Source: Halobacteriales archaeon (GTDB lineage Archaea > Halobacteriota > Halobacteria > Halorutilales > JAHENH01). From it: 64,000 nucleotides of DNA. The notes beneath the pieces were generated by a model. It was not told where the DNA came from. It made no database searches and saw only the letters and a list, made by a program, of their open reading frames with translations. Every line of letters starts with the position of its first letter. The first letter of the stretch is position 1. The stretch lies in NCBI GenBank assembly GCA_018609935.1, contig JAHENH010000157.1, positions 5,149 to 69,148 on the forward strand, read 5' to 3'. Positions 49,104-60,603 of this stretch are shown here, piece by piece. The position numbers and the translations under genes were made by a program.

Positions 49104-50918
49104 ATGTCAGGAAAAATATATCTGAACGGTTCCTTAATAGGAACCCACGAAAACCCTAGAGAGCTTACAGAAAAACTAAGAGAAGAAAGAAGAAATAACA
49201 GCCTTGATAGCGAAGTAAATATAGCATATGAAGAAAGTACAGGAGAAGTATTAATTAAGGCTAGTTCAGGTAGGGCAAGACGTCCATTAATAGTAGTAGA
49301 AAATGGAGAACCAGTTGTAACTGAAGAACAAATAGACGCACTAGAAAAAGAAGAAATTGAATTTGAAGACCTAATACAAAAAGGAGGTATAGAATTTCTA
49401 GATGCAAAAGAAGAGGAAAATGCTTTAATTGCAGTAAATGAAGAAGACCTAACAGATAACCACACACATCTAGAACTGGATCCGTCATTAATTTTAGGAG
49501 TGGCTGCCGGAATAACTCCTTACCCCGAACACAATGCTAGCCCAAGAAACACAATGGGTTCTTCAATGATAAAACAAACACTAGGATTACCTTCAGCAAA
49601 CTTTAAAGTTAGATCAGACAGCCAAGGTAATGTACTACATTATCCTCAGCTACCACTAGTTAAAACATTAACCATAGATGCAGTAGGATATGACGAACGT
49701 CCAGCAGGACAAAACTTTGTTGTAGCGGTAATGAGCTATGAAGGATACAATATAGAAGACGCGTTAATATTAAACAAAGGCAGTATAGACAGAGGTCTAG
49801 CTAGATCCCACTTTTTCAGACTGTATGAAGCAGGTGAACGAAGCTATCCAGGAGGGCAAAAAGATAATTTTGAAATACCAGATAGTGAAGTAAGGGGATA
49901 TAAAGGAGAGGAAGAATATAAATACCTAGACGAAGACGGTCTTATAAACCCTGAAACAGAAGTAAAAGGAAATGATGTATTAGTAGGGAAAACATCCCCC
50001 CCTAGATTTTTAGAGGAACCAGAAGACGTCAGTGGTCTATCACCACAGAAAAGAAGAGAGACATCTACAACTGTAAGATCAAACGAATCAGGCATAGTTG
50101 ATATGGTATCATTGATGGAAGACGATGAAGGAAGCAAGTTAACTAAAGTAAGAGTCAGAGATGAAAGACTACCTGAGATAGGTGATAAATTTGCAAGTAG
50201 ACATGGACAAAAAGGAATAGCAGGAGCTATAGTACCACAAGAAAACATGCCATTCACTGAAGACGGTGTTGTACCTGACTTAATAATAAATCCTCATGCT
50301 TTACCTTCAAGGATGACAGTTGGACATGTACTTGAGATGTTAGGTGGGAAAGTAGGATCCCTTGAGGGAAGAAGAGTGGACGGAACAGCCTTTGTAGGTG
50401 AAGATGAAGAAGATCTACGTGACAGTTTAGAAGAAAAGGGATTTAAAAGATCCGGAAAAGAGAAAATGTATTCAGGTACAACTGGTGAAAAAATAGAAGC
50501 AGAGATCTATACAGGTGTGATAATGTATGAAAAACTACATCATCTAGTCAAAAATAAAATACACGCCAGATCTAGAGGTCCAGTACAAGTTCTAACTAGA
50601 CAGCCCACCGAAGGAAGAGCAAGAGAAGGAGGGCTACGTATAGGAGAAATGGAAAGAGATGTGCTGATAGGACACGGTGCAGCTCTAGCATTAAAAGATA
50701 GGTTACTAGATGAATCAGACCTAGATACTGTACCAGTATGTTCTAAATGTGGTATGGTAGCTACAGAAGATATTAGACAGGATAGAATATATTGTGAAAG
50801 ATGTGGTGAAGAAACAGAAATATATGATATAGAAATGAGTTACGCGTTTAAACTTTTACTAGATGAGATGAAGTCGTTAGGTATAAAATCAACACTTGAA
50901 CTTAAAGATGCAATATAA
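49104..50918 (+). CDS. rpoB1: RNA polymerase subunit B' (C-terminal half of B)
   Basis: A 604-residue protein with the external, hybrid-binding and anchor regions of Rpb2. Seen are [62 protein letters not shown], the [32 protein letters not shown] block and a C-terminal zinc ribbon (CSKCGMVA...YCERCGEET). It joins RpoB2 to form the second largest subunit. Confidence 0.97.
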   Translation: MSGKIYLNGSLIGTHENPRELTEKLREERRNNSLDSEVNIAYEESTGEVLIKASSGRARRPLIVVENGEPVVTEEQIDALEKEEIEFEDLIQKGGIEFLDAKEEENALIAVNEEDLTDNHTHLELDPSLILGVAAGITPYPEHNASPRNTMGSSMIKQTLGLPSANFKVRSDSQGNVLHYPQLPLVKTLTIDAVGYDERPAGQNFVVAVMSYEGYNIEDALILNKGSIDRGLARSHFFRLYEAGERSYPGGQKDNFEIPDSEVRGYKGEEEYKYLDEDGLINPETEVKGNDVLVGKTSPPRFLEEPEDVSGLSPQKRRETSTTVRSNESGIVDMVSLMEDDEGSKLTKVRVRDERLPEIGDKFASRHGQKGIAGAIVPQENMPFTEDGVVPDLIINPHALPSRMTVGHVLEMLGGKVGSLEGRRVDGTAFVGEDEEDLRDSLEEKGFKRSGKEKMYSGTTGEKIEAEIYTGVIMYEKLHHLVKNKIHARSRGPVQVLTRQPTEGRAREGGLRIGEMERDVLIGHGAALALKDRLLDESDLDTVPVCSKCGMVATEDIRQDRIYCERCGEETEIYDIEMSYAFKLLLDEMKSLGIKSTLELKDAI

Positions 50919-50973
50919 AAAATACAAGTTGTCGTAATATGAAAGAAAATAAAAGGAAAATAAATAAAATAAA

Positions 50974-53900
50974 ATGAAAAATTCTGCCCCAAAAGAAATA
51001 GATTCTTTAGAGTTTGGCTTGATGAGTCCAGAAGACTATAGAGAAATGAGTGCTACAAAAATAATCACTGCAGACACATATGACGATGATGGATTCCCAA
51101 TAGAAATGGGTCTTATGGATCCAAGACTAGGTGTAGTAGACCCTGGACTTGAGTGTAGAACCTGTGGAAAAAGATCCGGACAATGTAAAGGACATTTCGG
51201 ACATATAGAGCTAGCAGCCCCAGTTATACATCCAGGGTTTGCAAAACTAGTCTATAGACTACTCCGAGGAACATGTCAGGAATGTGGACGAATACTACTC
51301 GAAGATATAGGAAAAATAAACAAAGCAATTAGAGAAATAGGCAAAACCAAAGATATAGTAGATAACATAGAAAACGATGAAAAACAAGAAAAACTAAAAG
51401 ATCTCCTAGAAAAAATAGAAGAACAAGCTGAAGCAGCTAAAAAAGAAAAAAAAGCAAGAGATGAAACCGCAGATAAAGCAGAAAAAACAGAAGAAATAAT
51501 AAAAGAAGCTGAAAAAATACTTAGAGAAGAAGCAAAAGAAACACGCGAAGAAGCAAAACAAAATGAAGAAGAACAAGAAAACGAAGAACAAGAAAACGAA
51601 GAAGAAAGTAATGAACCTGAAAATGAAGAAGAACAAGAAAACGAAGAACAAGAAAACGAAGAAGAAAGTAATGAACCTGAAAATGAAGAAGAACAAGAAA
51701 GAGATGAAGAAAAGATAGAAGCATTACTAGAAAAACTTAGAGAAGTTTCTAAACAGGCACAAGATTTAGATGTTGATACAGTAACAATTCAGACTATACG
51801 TGATATAGCTGAAGATGAAAAGGAATTAACTCTAGAGGAAGGGAAAAGATGTTACGAACGTACTATAAAGGAAAGAAATAAAGTTTTAGACAGGCTTGAT
51901 AGATTTGAAGATAGTTTAGAAGATATAGAGAAAGAAGAAATAGTAGATGATATCAAAGAACATATACAGAAATCAAGAACGGAGATACAAGGGGTTAAAC
52001 AAAACTTTAAAAATAGTTTAGATAGAACGGAAAGTCTTGGCGGAGATCTAGATGAAGTAACTAAAGATGCTTTAAGAAAAGCTTCCAAACAAGATAACTG
52101 TACAGCTTGTGCCTCCCCTCAAGACGATATAGACCATGAAAAACCTACAACATTTTATTCAGATGGTGAAAAGATGACTCCAAGTGATGTTAGAGACAGA
52201 CTTGAAATAATACCCAACGAGGATTTAAAATCTATAGGTATAAATGAAAACTCAAGACCGGAATGGGCTGTTCTAACCGTACTTCCAGTTCCACCTGTTA
52301 CTATGCGTCCTTCAATAACTTTAGATAATGGACAAAGAAGTGAAGATGATCTTACTCATAAATTAGTTGATGTTATACGTATAAACCAACGTTTTGTTGA
52401 AAACAAAGAAGCAGGATCACCACAACTTATAATGGAGGATTTATGGGAGCTACTACAATACCATGTTACAACATTTATGGACAATGAAGTAAGTGGCGCA
52501 CCTCCAGCAAATCATAGATCAGGAAGGCCATTAAAAACTTTATCTCAACGTCTAAAAGGTAAAGATGGACGTTTCAGAGGATCGCTATCAGGTAAAAGAG
52601 TTAATTTCTCCTCTAGATCTGTTATATCTCCAGACCCTAATATTTCATTAAATGAGATAGGAGTACCTGAACGTATAGCGAAAGAAACAACACAGAAAGT
52701 AAAAGTCACCAGAGAAAATATAAAAGAGTTATCAGAATGTGTACGTAGAGGTCCAGAAAACCATCCAGGAGCTAACTATATCACCAAAGATAAAGGAAGA
52801 AGAGTTAAGATAGGAGAAGAAAACAGTGAAGATCTAGCAGAAGAAATGTTAGAATCAGAGGAAATAGAAGAAACAGACAGCGAAGGTAAACCTAAAGGTC
52901 TAGGATGGGAAGTTGAAAGACACCTTAAAAATGGAGATATAGTACTTTTTAACAGACAACCTTCACTTCACCGTATGTCAATGATGGCACATGAAGTAGT
53001 TGTTATGCCAGGAAGAACATTCAGACTTAACACAACAGTTTGTCCACCATACAATGCTGACTTTGACGGAGACGAAATGAACATGCATGTTCTTCAAGGT
53101 GAAGAAGCACGAGCAGAAGCACGAGTTTTAATGAGAGTACAAGAGCATATTCTATCACCAAGGTTTGGAGGTCCTATAATGGGAGGAATCCAAGATCATA
53201 TATCAGGTCTTTACCTCTTAACACGAGATGGAACAAAATTTGATAAAGGAAGAGCATCAGAACTACTCAGTGAAACTAGTGTAGATATACCAGATAGAGA
53301 GGAAGGAGAAGAAGTATGGACAGGTAGAGAATTATTCTCATCTATATTACCAGACGTAACCCTAAAATTTGAGTCATCTACAGGTGAAACAGTCAAAATT
53401 GAAGATGGGGAAATGACCGACGGTATAATAGATGAAGCAGCTGTTGGTGCTTTCGTAGGGGAGATCATAAATAAGATAACAAAGACATATAGTGAAAGTG
53501 AAGCGAAAAGATTCATAGACGACCTAGCCGCTCTTGCAGTTAAATCTATAATGCATTTTGGCTTCTCCTTTGGAATAGACGATGAGGACCTTCCAAAACA
53601 AGCAAGAAAAGAAATGCAGAAAGAAGTAAATAATGCAAGAGAAGAAGTTCAAAGGCTTATACAAAGATATGAAGATGGTGAACTAGAATCTCTACCAGGA
53701 CGGACAGTAGAAGAAACTTTAGAGCTCAAGATAATGCAAGAACTCGGTAAAGCTAGGGACTCAGCAGGTGAAATAGCAGAAGAATACTTAGAAGATGATA
53801 ATCCAGGAGTCATAATGGCTGTTTCAGGAGCAAGAGGTTCTATGCTGAATCTAACACAAATGACAGGGTGTGTAGGACAACAAGCTATTAGAGGGGAAAG

Positions 53901-54270
53901 AATAAGTAGAGGATATGATGGACGTACACTATCCCACTTTAAAAGAGGGGATAGAGGAGCAGAAGCCCATGGTTTTGTAGAAAACTCATACAAAGAAGGA
54001 CTAGATCCAACTGAATTTTTCTTCCATGCAATGGGAGGTAGAGAAGGGCTAGTTGATACTGCTGTACGTACATCTAAATCCGGTTATCTACAAAGAAGGC
54101 TTATTAATGCTCTACAAGAACTTTCCGCAGAATACGATAGAACCGTCCGTACAACTACTGGAAAAGTAGTACAGTTCGATTATGGCGAGGATGGCGCAGA
54201 CCCAATGAAGCTAGGTGGTACTGAAACAGAAGAATCAATAATAGAATATGCTTTAGAGCAACAAAGATAA
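50974..54270 (+). CDS. rpoA1: RNA polymerase subunit A' with long acidic insertion
   Basis: A 1098-residue subunit, longer than the 870-1000 residues usual in archaea. It has the N-terminal zinc site [19 protein letters not shown] (residues 61-79), a CQEC (101-104) and CTAC (376-379) pair, the fork/rudder region [25 protein letters not shown], and the catalytic loop [13 protein letters not shown]. Between CQEC and CTAC about 270 residues of charged coiled coil are inserted, with a 20-residue unit (rich in Glu, Gln, Asn) repeated exactly. The last third runs up to [13 protein letters not shown]. Its TAA overlaps the rpoA2 ATG. Confidence 0.96.
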   Translation: MKNSAPKEIDSLEFGLMSPEDYREMSATKIITADTYDDDGFPIEMGLMDPRLGVVDPGLECRTCGKRSGQCKGHFGHIELAAPVIHPGFAKLVYRLLRGTCQECGRILLEDIGKINKAIREIGKTKDIVDNIENDEKQEKLKDLLEKIEEQAEAAKKEKKARDETADKAEKTEEIIKEAEKILREEAKETREEAKQNEEEQENEEQENEEESNEPENEEEQENEEQENEEESNEPENEEEQERDEEKIEALLEKLREVSKQAQDLDVDTVTIQTIRDIAEDEKELTLEEGKRCYERTIKERNKVLDRLDRFEDSLEDIEKEEIVDDIKEHIQKSRTEIQGVKQNFKNSLDRTESLGGDLDEVTKDALRKASKQDNCTACASPQDDIDHEKPTTFYSDGEKMTPSDVRDRLEIIPNEDLKSIGINENSRPEWAVLTVLPVPPVTMRPSITLDNGQRSEDDLTHKLVDVIRINQRFVENKEAGSPQLIMEDLWELLQYHVTTFMDNEVSGAPPANHRSGRPLKTLSQRLKGKDGRFRGSLSGKRVNFSSRSVISPDPNISLNEIGVPERIAKETTQKVKVTRENIKELSECVRRGPENHPGANYITKDKGRRVKIGEENSEDLAEEMLESEEIEETDSEGKPKGLGWEVERHLKNGDIVLFNRQPSLHRMSMMAHEVVVMPGRTFRLNTTVCPPYNADFDGDEMNMHVLQGEEARAEARVLMRVQEHILSPRFGGPIMGGIQDHISGLYLLTRDGTKFDKGRASELLSETSVDIPDREEGEEVWTGRELFSSILPDVTLKFESSTGETVKIEDGEMTDGIIDEAAVGAFVGEIINKITKTYSESEAKRFIDDLAALAVKSIMHFGFSFGIDDEDLPKQARKEMQKEVNNAREEVQRLIQRYEDGELESLPGRTVEETLELKIMQELGKARDSAGEIAEEYLEDDNPGVIMAVSGARGSMLNLTQMTGCVGQQAIRGERISRGYDGRTLSHFKRGDRGAEAHGFVENSYKEGLDPTEFFFHAMGGREGLVDTAVRTSKSGYLQRRLINALQELSAEYDRTVRTTTGKVVQFDYGEDGADPMKLGGTETEESIIEYALEQQR
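51561..51700 (+). repeat. 60-bp exact tandem repeat inside rpoA1 (2.3 copies)
   Basis: Bases 51561-51620 are repeated without change at 51621-51680, and the first 20 bases recur at 51681-51700. The unit is A/G-rich, in frame, and encodes 20 residues such as [14 protein letters not shown] then ESNEPE. It falls in the acidic insertion of RpoA1. Such a repeat may expand or contract by slippage. Confidence 0.9.
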
Positions 54271-55736
54271 TGTCTGAAAAACAAAAAACTTCGTCAGAAT
54301 TAGATATACCAGAAAGTCTAGAAAAAAAGGCTAGGAAGGCAGCAAAAGAAGAAGATATAGAGGTTGATTCAGTTTTAGAAGAAGTAGAAAAACGATACCA
54401 AAAAACTAGAATAGAGCCATTAGAACCCGTAGGTACAGTGAGCGCCCAATCTATAGGAGAGCCTGGTACCCAAATGACAATGAATACTTTCCATTATGCA
54501 GGTGTAGCTGAAATAGATGTCACACAGGGGCTCCCAAGGCTCATAGAAATAGTTGATGCAAGAAAAGAACCAGACACTCCAGTTATGACCGTCTATCTAA
54601 AAGAAGAGTGGGCCACAGATAGGGAAAAAGCAAGCAATGTCGTATACCAGATAGAGGAAACACGGGTCCGAACAATAGGAGACATAGAGACAGATATTAC
54701 AGGTATGGAGATCCGTATAAACGTAGATGAAAACAGAATGGCTGAAAGAAATATACAGCCACAACAGATCAAAGAAAGAATAAGAAAAGAGGTAAGAAGC
54801 CCTGGAAGAGATGTAGCTAAAGAACTTGAAGAAAAGGGAGATATAAAAGGAGGTAGAGTAAGTACTAAAGAACTTGAAGATGCTGCAGTAATCAATGTTG
54901 GTGGAGAAGAAGTATTAAAAATAGAAATCAAGATTACAGACGAAGGAAATATAAGAATTATACCTGATGAGAAAAGCAGATATTACAGATTACTGTTAAA
55001 GCTCTATGAAACAATACGAGAAGTAGTTGTAGAAGGAATAGAAGGTATAGAAAGAATTGTAACTAGAAAAGAAGAAATTGAAAAAAACCTAGCAGTTAAA
55101 AAACAGGAAACAGAAGACGACATGCAACTTACAGCTATACCTTCAAATCCAGCAATAAAAGCAACTGTAATAGAAAAAGAAACTCTCGAAGAATGGGATT
55201 CAAAAGAAAAAATAGATGAAAACGAAAACTATGAGTTCTATAATGCAAAAAGAGAAGAATTTGTTTTATATACAGAAGGAAGTGAATTTAAAGAATTAGC
55301 TGAAAAAGTAAGCTCAGAAGACGAAGACGAAAAAATAGAAGGAGTTGATATGAGTAGGACTTACACAAACAATATACATGAAATAGAAGAAGTACTTGGT
55401 ATAGAAGCAGCTAGGAATTCACTGATAAGAGAAATGAAAGAAACTCTACAAGAACAGGGACTTGAAGTTGATATCAGACATGTTATGTTAGTATCAGATA
55501 TGATGACAAATGAAGGAGAAATAGAAAGTATAGGTAGACATGGAATATCTGGATCCAAACAAAGTCCTCTAGCAAGAGCAGCATTTGAAGTTACAGTAGA
55601 CCATCTTCTAACTGCAGCTATACACGGCGAAAGAGACGAGGTACAAGGAGTAGCAGAAAATGTTATAGTTGGACAACCTATAAAGATGGGTACTGGAGAT
55701 GTCGACTTAGTCGTTGGTAACCCTAAGAAAAAATAA
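54270..55736 (+). CDS. rpoA2: RNA polymerase subunit A''
   Basis: A 488-residue C-terminal part of the largest subunit, longer than the usual 380-420. It has the trigger-loop and bridge-like region [50 protein letters not shown] and, near the end, [42 protein letters not shown]. An added stretch (about residues 285-365) with [15 protein letters not shown] and acidic runs accounts for the extra length. The next gene is pus10, not nusA as in most euryarchaea. Confidence 0.96.
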   Translation: MSEKQKTSSELDIPESLEKKARKAAKEEDIEVDSVLEEVEKRYQKTRIEPLEPVGTVSAQSIGEPGTQMTMNTFHYAGVAEIDVTQGLPRLIEIVDARKEPDTPVMTVYLKEEWATDREKASNVVYQIEETRVRTIGDIETDITGMEIRINVDENRMAERNIQPQQIKERIRKEVRSPGRDVAKELEEKGDIKGGRVSTKELEDAAVINVGGEEVLKIEIKITDEGNIRIIPDEKSRYYRLLLKLYETIREVVVEGIEGIERIVTRKEEIEKNLAVKKQETEDDMQLTAIPSNPAIKATVIEKETLEEWDSKEKIDENENYEFYNAKREEFVLYTEGSEFKELAEKVSSEDEDEKIEGVDMSRTYTNNIHEIEEVLGIEAARNSLIREMKETLQEQGLEVDIRHVMLVSDMMTNEGEIESIGRHGISGSKQSPLARAAFEVTVDHLLTAAIHGERDEVQGVAENVIVGQPIKMGTGDVDLVVGNPKKK

Positions 55737-55756
55737 TAATATATCATTTTTTATCT

Positions 55757-57028
55757 TTGAGAATTCTAAAAGAAACAAAAAATATTGTAGATATAAGTGA
55801 AGACCTTGGAATGGGTGGTATAGAAGAAATATGTGATCATTGTCTAGGAAGACAGTTTGGACTACGTTCAACAGGTCTAACAAATAAAGAAAGAGGAAGG
55901 TCACTGCGGATATGTTTAGCTATGCAAGAAGATATAGACTTTAAAGAATATAATAATTGCTGGATATGTGGAGAAATATTTGAAGACCTAGATTTTTGGA
56001 AGGAAAAAGCAATAGATTCGGTAAAAAAATATGAATTTAAAAGTTTTTTAGTAGGGAACAAAACACCTCCACTAATAGAAGAAAACGAGGAATTATTAAA
56101 ACAGAAAAAACCGAATAATATAAAAGACACGTCTGAAAAGTTTAGTAGAGAATTTAACAGAGAGCTAGGAAAAAAAATAGAAAAAAATATAGATCAAAAT
56201 GTAGAATTTGACAATCCTGATATAGTAATAATAACAAACATACAAGATAACGATATAGAGGTGCAAGTATCTCCCATCTATATTTATGGGAGATATAGAA
56301 AATTAAAAAGAGGCATCCCCCAAACAAAATGGCCATGTAGAGAGTGTGATGGAAAAGGATGCAGTAGATGTGGTGGAACAGGTAAGATGTATGAAGAAAG
56401 TGTAGAAGAAACAATAAGTCCACCAATTATTTCTGTTACATTAGGAAAAGAAGTAAAATTCCATGGAGCGGGTAGAGAAGACGTAGACGCATTAATGTTA
56501 GGTAACGGGCGACCATTTATTATTGAAGTTAAAAACCCTGAAAAAAGAACATTAGACCTTAAAAAAATAGAAAGGAAAATAAACAATCAATCTGGAGAAA
56601 AAGTTGAAGTAGAAGGTCTAAGGTTTGCAGATAGAGAAGAAGTGGAGAAAATAAAAAACCTCAGAGCATCCAAGTTATATAGAGCTATAGTAATATTTCA
56701 AGAGTCCGTTGAGAAAAACAAAGTAAAAAATGCTATACAAAAAATAAAAGGAAAGATACAACAAAGAACACCACAGCGAGTAGCGCATAGACGTTCAGAT
56801 AAAACCAGAGAAAGGGAAGTATATAAAATTGAAGGTAAACAAGAAAACAACAAAAAATGGAAAATAGAGATAAAGGGAGAGGCAGGATTATATGTAAAAG
56901 AACTTATTTCAGGAGATAACAATAGGACAAAACCTAATCTCTCCAGTCTAATAGGGGTTAAAGCTGAGGTCGATGAACTTGACGTGCTTAAGGTCGAAGG
57001 AGGGTTAAAAAACCAAAAAAATAATTAG
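55757..57028 (+). CDS. pus10: tRNA pseudouridine synthase Pus10
   Basis: A 423-residue enzyme that makes pseudouridine 54 and/or 55 in the T-loop of archaeal tRNA. The N-terminal part has a zinc site CDHCLGRQFG and CWICGEIF and a THUMP-like region. A second cysteine set CRECDGKGCSRCGGTG precedes the catalytic domain with HGAGREDVDALMLGNGRPF, where the Asp is the catalytic residue. The start is TTG at 55757 (MRILKETK), as no ATG is suitably placed. It follows rpoA2 by 20 bases. Confidence 0.92.
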   Translation: MRILKETKNIVDISEDLGMGGIEEICDHCLGRQFGLRSTGLTNKERGRSLRICLAMQEDIDFKEYNNCWICGEIFEDLDFWKEKAIDSVKKYEFKSFLVGNKTPPLIEENEELLKQKKPNNIKDTSEKFSREFNRELGKKIEKNIDQNVEFDNPDIVIITNIQDNDIEVQVSPIYIYGRYRKLKRGIPQTKWPCRECDGKGCSRCGGTGKMYEESVEETISPPIISVTLGKEVKFHGAGREDVDALMLGNGRPFIIEVKNPEKRTLDLKKIERKINNQSGEKVEVEGLRFADREEVEKIKNLRASKLYRAIVIFQESVEKNKVKNAIQKIKGKIQQRTPQRVAHRRSDKTREREVYKIEGKQENNKKWKIEIKGEAGLYVKELISGDNNRTKPNLSSLIGVKAEVDELDVLKVEGGLKNQKNN

Positions 57029-57098
57029 TATTATGTATTCTACAGAAAACTAAACTAGAATACCCAGATCTTGAGGTTTCTGGGATTAATTAGTTCAT

Positions 57099-58514
57099 TT
57101 ATCCTTTTATGTTTGCAATAGGGCGCATTCTAGCTACTTTCATACCTATTCCAAGTTCATCACTTACCCGTATTACTTCATCTACATCTTTGTAGACACC
57201 TGGAGCCTCTTCTGCTATAGTAGCTCCGGATTCAGCCTTAACATATATTCCTTCTTTTTCTAGATCATCTTGTACATCACCACCCCAGTATTTGTTTTTA
57301 GCTTGGGTTCTAGACATCAACCTTCCAGCCCCATGAGCTGTAGAACCAAAGCTTACATCCATAGATGAATTGTCTCCCCGTAGAATATATGAATGTGTAC
57401 CCATACTTCCAGGTATCAATACTGGCTGCCCTATATTTCTATAGACCTCTGGAACTTCTTCCTTACCAGGTGGAAATGCACGTGTAGCCCCCTTTCGATG
57501 TACAACTACCTCTTTTGTATCTCCATCAACTCTGTGTTTTTCTTTCTTTGCTATATTATGACATACATCATATACTACATCAGCACTAGCTCCAAAAAGA
57601 TCATCTAGAACATCTCGTACACCCTCAGTTATTGCCTGCCTATTCATCCAAGCAAAGTTTGCAGCAGCATTCATTCCACGTAGATAATCAAGAGAAAGAT
57701 CATCATGTAGAGGAGCATAAATCAATTCTTTGTCAACTAATTCATTAACTATTTCCGGATAGTTTTTCTCAAACTCTCTAAGATAATATGTACATGTCTG
57801 GTGTCCAAGACCTCTAGAACCAGAATGTATCATAACTAAAACTTGGTTTTCTCTCAGACCATAAACATCTGCGGCTTCTTTATCAAAAATATCAGCAACC
57901 TTTTGTACTTCCAAAAAATGATTTCCGGATCCAAGAGATCCTACCTGGTCGACACCTCTCTCTTTTGCTTTATCAGGAACTTTGTCTGGATCCCCTGATA
58001 GCCTACCATTTTCTTCACAGCATTCAAGATCCTCTTTTTTTGCTCTTCCAGTATCTAATGCCCACTCCATACCTCGAGTAAGAATATCTTCAAGGTCGTC
58101 CATATTAACATCAAAATATCCACCACCACCAAGGCCACAAGGTATATTTCTATATAGAGATTTAGCTATATTTTCTTCCTCACCCTTTACATCACTATAT
58201 TCCAAGTTAGTACGTAGTACACGAACACCACAGTTTATATCATAACCTATACCTCCAGGACTTATTACACCCTCCTCAGAATCTACCGCAGCAACACCAC
58301 CTATTGGAAAACCATATCCCTGATGTGCGTCAGGAAGAGCTATAGCATACTCCTGAATACCAGGAAGGCTAGCAACATTTTTAATCTGTTCTAATGTTTT
58401 ATCCCCTTTTATCTTCTCTAACAGTTTTTCAGAAGCGTATACCCTAGCAGGAACCTTCATATCTCCAGATTTAGGTATCTCATAAATATTTTCCGACACT
58501 TCACGAAGATCCAT
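57099..58514 (-). CDS. rtcB: RNA-splicing ligase RtcB
   Basis: A 471-residue GTP- and Mn-dependent ligase that joins 2',3'-cyclic phosphate and 5'-OH tRNA exon halves after intron removal. Metal and GMP motifs are complete: PGGIGYDINCGVRVLRT, GSGNHFLEVQ, IHSGSRGLGHQ, and the His of SFGSTAHGAGRLMSRTQAK that is guanylated. The length matches the intein-free enzyme. It converges on pus10 with a 70-base gap. Confidence 0.96.
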   Translation of the reverse strand: MDLREVSENIYEIPKSGDMKVPARVYASEKLLEKIKGDKTLEQIKNVASLPGIQEYAIALPDAHQGYGFPIGGVAAVDSEEGVISPGGIGYDINCGVRVLRTNLEYSDVKGEEENIAKSLYRNIPCGLGGGGYFDVNMDDLEDILTRGMEWALDTGRAKKEDLECCEENGRLSGDPDKVPDKAKERGVDQVGSLGSGNHFLEVQKVADIFDKEAADVYGLRENQVLVMIHSGSRGLGHQTCTYYLREFEKNYPEIVNELVDKELIYAPLHDDLSLDYLRGMNAAANFAWMNRQAITEGVRDVLDDLFGASADVVYDVCHNIAKKEKHRVDGDTKEVVVHRKGATRAFPPGKEEVPEVYRNIGQPVLIPGSMGTHSYILRGDNSSMDVSFGSTAHGAGRLMSRTQAKNKYWGGDVQDDLEKEGIYVKAESGATIAEEAPGVYKDVDEVIRVSDELGIGMKVARMRPIANIKG

Positions 58515-58758
58515 AATATATCAAAAATAGGATCCATACACCAAAAAAGACTTTCGAGAACACCAATAAAAATATACCACTTTCCACCTCACTAATACAT
58601 AAAAATAACACTAAGCCCTATATTGAGTAAAATATTTAGTTTACAAACTTTCAAAAATATACTTAATTAAAAGCTTCGTTTGTCTATATAGAGGAGTTCC
58701 TAAAAAGTATAAAATATATCTATAATATTATTAATTATTTAAAAAATTGAGTGTTTTG

Positions 58759-59670
58759 TTAGCTATTTTCTTCTTTCCATTCACCTATACCTGACGGATC
58801 CAAATGTATATGTACATCTCCTACATCGGATATCTCTTTAACTCTATTTATAATCTCTGTTTCAATATCATGAGCTTCACGTAGTGTATAGTTATAGTCT
58901 ATTTCTATATGCATTTCAACTTCTATCTCTGGACCAATATAATGGGCAGTAAAATCATGCACACCTCTAACATCCGGGTGTGATTTTATTATATCGATTA
59001 TTTCATTTTGTTTTTCTATAGGTGGAGCACTTCCAACTAGATAATTTATATTTTCCCGACCAATCTTAACTCCTCTATATAAGACTATTAAGGCTACTAA
59101 TCCACCAGCTATCGGGTCGAATAGAGGTTGTCCAAAAGCTAGCCCTACAACCCCCAAACCTGTAGCTATAGATGTATAGATATCATTTAAACAGTCTTCC
59201 TCTAGTGCCTTCAAGCTTGGAGAATCAAGAAAACCATTCACCTTTTTTGTATACCAATACACCACACCCATATCTATTACAGCAAATCCTAGTCCAAAAA
59301 TTAAAAAAATACTATATACCGTCTCGGATCCATATAGAATTTTAAATAATGAATCACGGATTAAAACAATAGATAAAGCTACAATCACACCTCCGACAAA
59401 TAATGCAGTTAAGTTTTCTATACGTCCATGTCCGTGAGGATGAGTTTCATCAGCACCCATAAAAGACAACCGACCCCAAACTAACACTACAAGGCTTGCA
59501 AGAAGATCAGCCAAGCTATGAAGAGCATCAGCAGTTAAAGCTACACTTCCAAAAAACACACCGATACTACCCTCAACAATTATCTTCAATATATTACCAA
59601 AAACATTAACCCAAGACACCCTAAGAAAGAAACCAAGACCCCCATCATCTACCGTCATAGAAAAACTCAT
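58759..59670 (-). CDS. Cation diffusion facilitator (CDF) transporter
   Basis: A 303-residue inner-membrane transporter of divalent metals, likely Zn or Mn, exchanging them for protons. Six helices are followed by a cytoplasmic C-terminal domain with VRGVHDFTAHYIGPEIEVEMHIEID. The site-A residues are in ALTADALHSLADLLAS, and site A in helix 5 reads ALEEDCLNDIYTS; the latter has Asn-Asp where many CDFs have His-x-x-x-Asp, which is common in haloarchaeal members. HPHGHGRIENL marks the loop after helix 2. The ATG at 59670 may be replaced by the one at 59658. Confidence 0.85.
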   Translation of the reverse strand: MSFSMTVDDGGLGFFLRVSWVNVFGNILKIIVEGSIGVFFGSVALTADALHSLADLLASLVVLVWGRLSFMGADETHPHGHGRIENLTALFVGGVIVALSIVLIRDSLFKILYGSETVYSIFLIFGLGFAVIDMGVVYWYTKKVNGFLDSPSLKALEEDCLNDIYTSIATGLGVVGLAFGQPLFDPIAGGLVALIVLYRGVKIGRENINYLVGSAPPIEKQNEIIDIIKSHPDVRGVHDFTAHYIGPEIEVEMHIEIDYNYTLREAHDIETEIINRVKEISDVGDVHIHLDPSGIGEWKEENS

Positions 59671-60184
59671 AAGGATCCATTACAGATAAATACCACGTCA
59701 ATCATTGCATTTTCACACAATATAAATAAAAAACATATAGTGCTAAAAAAGCCTATACCTAAAAAACAATGTAGGAGGATGTAAAAAAGTTGTCCCCAAG
59801 AACTTTTCATATCCAAATTACAAAAGCAAAATAGAGGAAGAAATACTAGGAACTCATAAATATAAATAATTTAAAGATTGATCAAGGCTTAAACCCACTC
59901 ATAAGTACTGTGGATAGGTGGTATAGATCAATTGTTTAGGGCAGCTACTATCAAAATAAGTCCTCAGACAATATTGTTCCTAAAGAAAAATTTGAAAATA
60001 TAAGGCCAGTGGTTGAAGCAAGAAGAGTTCGTACCCAACAAGTTAGGTAGTTTACACTTAGTACAGGGAAAAGCCCACAACTTTAGTCGTGGGAAGGTGT
60101 CAGGCCTAAAAGTTAATATTCTTGAATAATAAAAAATAAATGTGTGTTAACAAAAGAAATATTTAGAGGGAACGGTTCTAGATA
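59671..60184. mobile_element. Gene-free stretch with a degenerate IS200/IS605-type end
   Basis: From about 59820 the sequence reads like a decayed gene, with short frames such as PVVEARRVRTQQVR. It ends at 60074-60093 in the hairpin CCCACAAC-TTTA-GTCGTGGG (eight positions, one mismatch), preceded by GGGAAAAG and followed by GGTGTCA. This order is typical of the right end of IS200/IS605/IS1341 elements. No intact TnpA or TnpB remains. A TATA box AAATATTTA at 60157-60165 lies 24 bases before the aIF1 ATG. Confidence 0.5.
60157..60165 (+). promoter_or_regulatory. TATA box of the aIF1 gene
   Basis: AAATATTTA centred about 24 bases before the ATG at 60185. The normal TATA-to-start distance of about 25 places transcription start at or near the ATG, so the mRNA is probably leaderless. 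Confidence 0.6.
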
Positions 60185-60490
60185 ATGCCAGATGTATGCC
60201 CAACTTGTGGCCTACCAGAAGACTTGTGTGTTTGTGAAGATGTTGCAAAAGAAGCACAAGAAGTTATAGTCAAAGTTGAGGAAAGAAGATACGATAAAAG
60301 TGTAACAATAATTGAAGGTATAGATAAAGAAGCAATAGACATAGAAGATCTATCATCAAAACTGAAATCAAAACTAGCTTGTGGTGGAACAGTAAAAAAC
60401 AACAAAATAGAGTTACAGGGTAACCATAAAGATAAGGCTAAGGATATACTACAAAAGGAAGGATTTCAGCTTGCATCACCACCTACCTAA
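60185..60490 (+). CDS. Translation initiation factor aIF1 (SUI1)
   Basis: A 101-residue SUI1-domain factor that helps start-codon selection. The N-terminus has a zinc-like [14 protein letters not shown]; the body has [50 protein letters not shown] with the LACGGTVK signature. The length is normal. It is a monocistronic unit between a transposon remnant and the convergent rpoE1 operon. Confidence 0.93.
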   Translation: MPDVCPTCGLPEDLCVCEDVAKEAQEVIVKVEERRYDKSVTIIEGIDKEAIDIEDLSSKLKSKLACGGTVKNNKIELQGNHKDKAKDILQKEGFQLASPPT

Positions 60491-60603
60491 AATTAAAAAC
60501 TAGGAGAAATTGAAGTGATTGTATATAGTAGTCGAATAAAAATATAAACAAGTATAGTTGAGGGTAGTTGTATATCTTTGAGAGGTTTCTTATTGATGTT
60601 TAT

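Noticed and set aside
51561..51700. Tandem repeat as a CRISPR array or minisatellite origin
   Set aside because: There are no unique spacers; the repeat is in frame within rpoA1 and head-to-tail.
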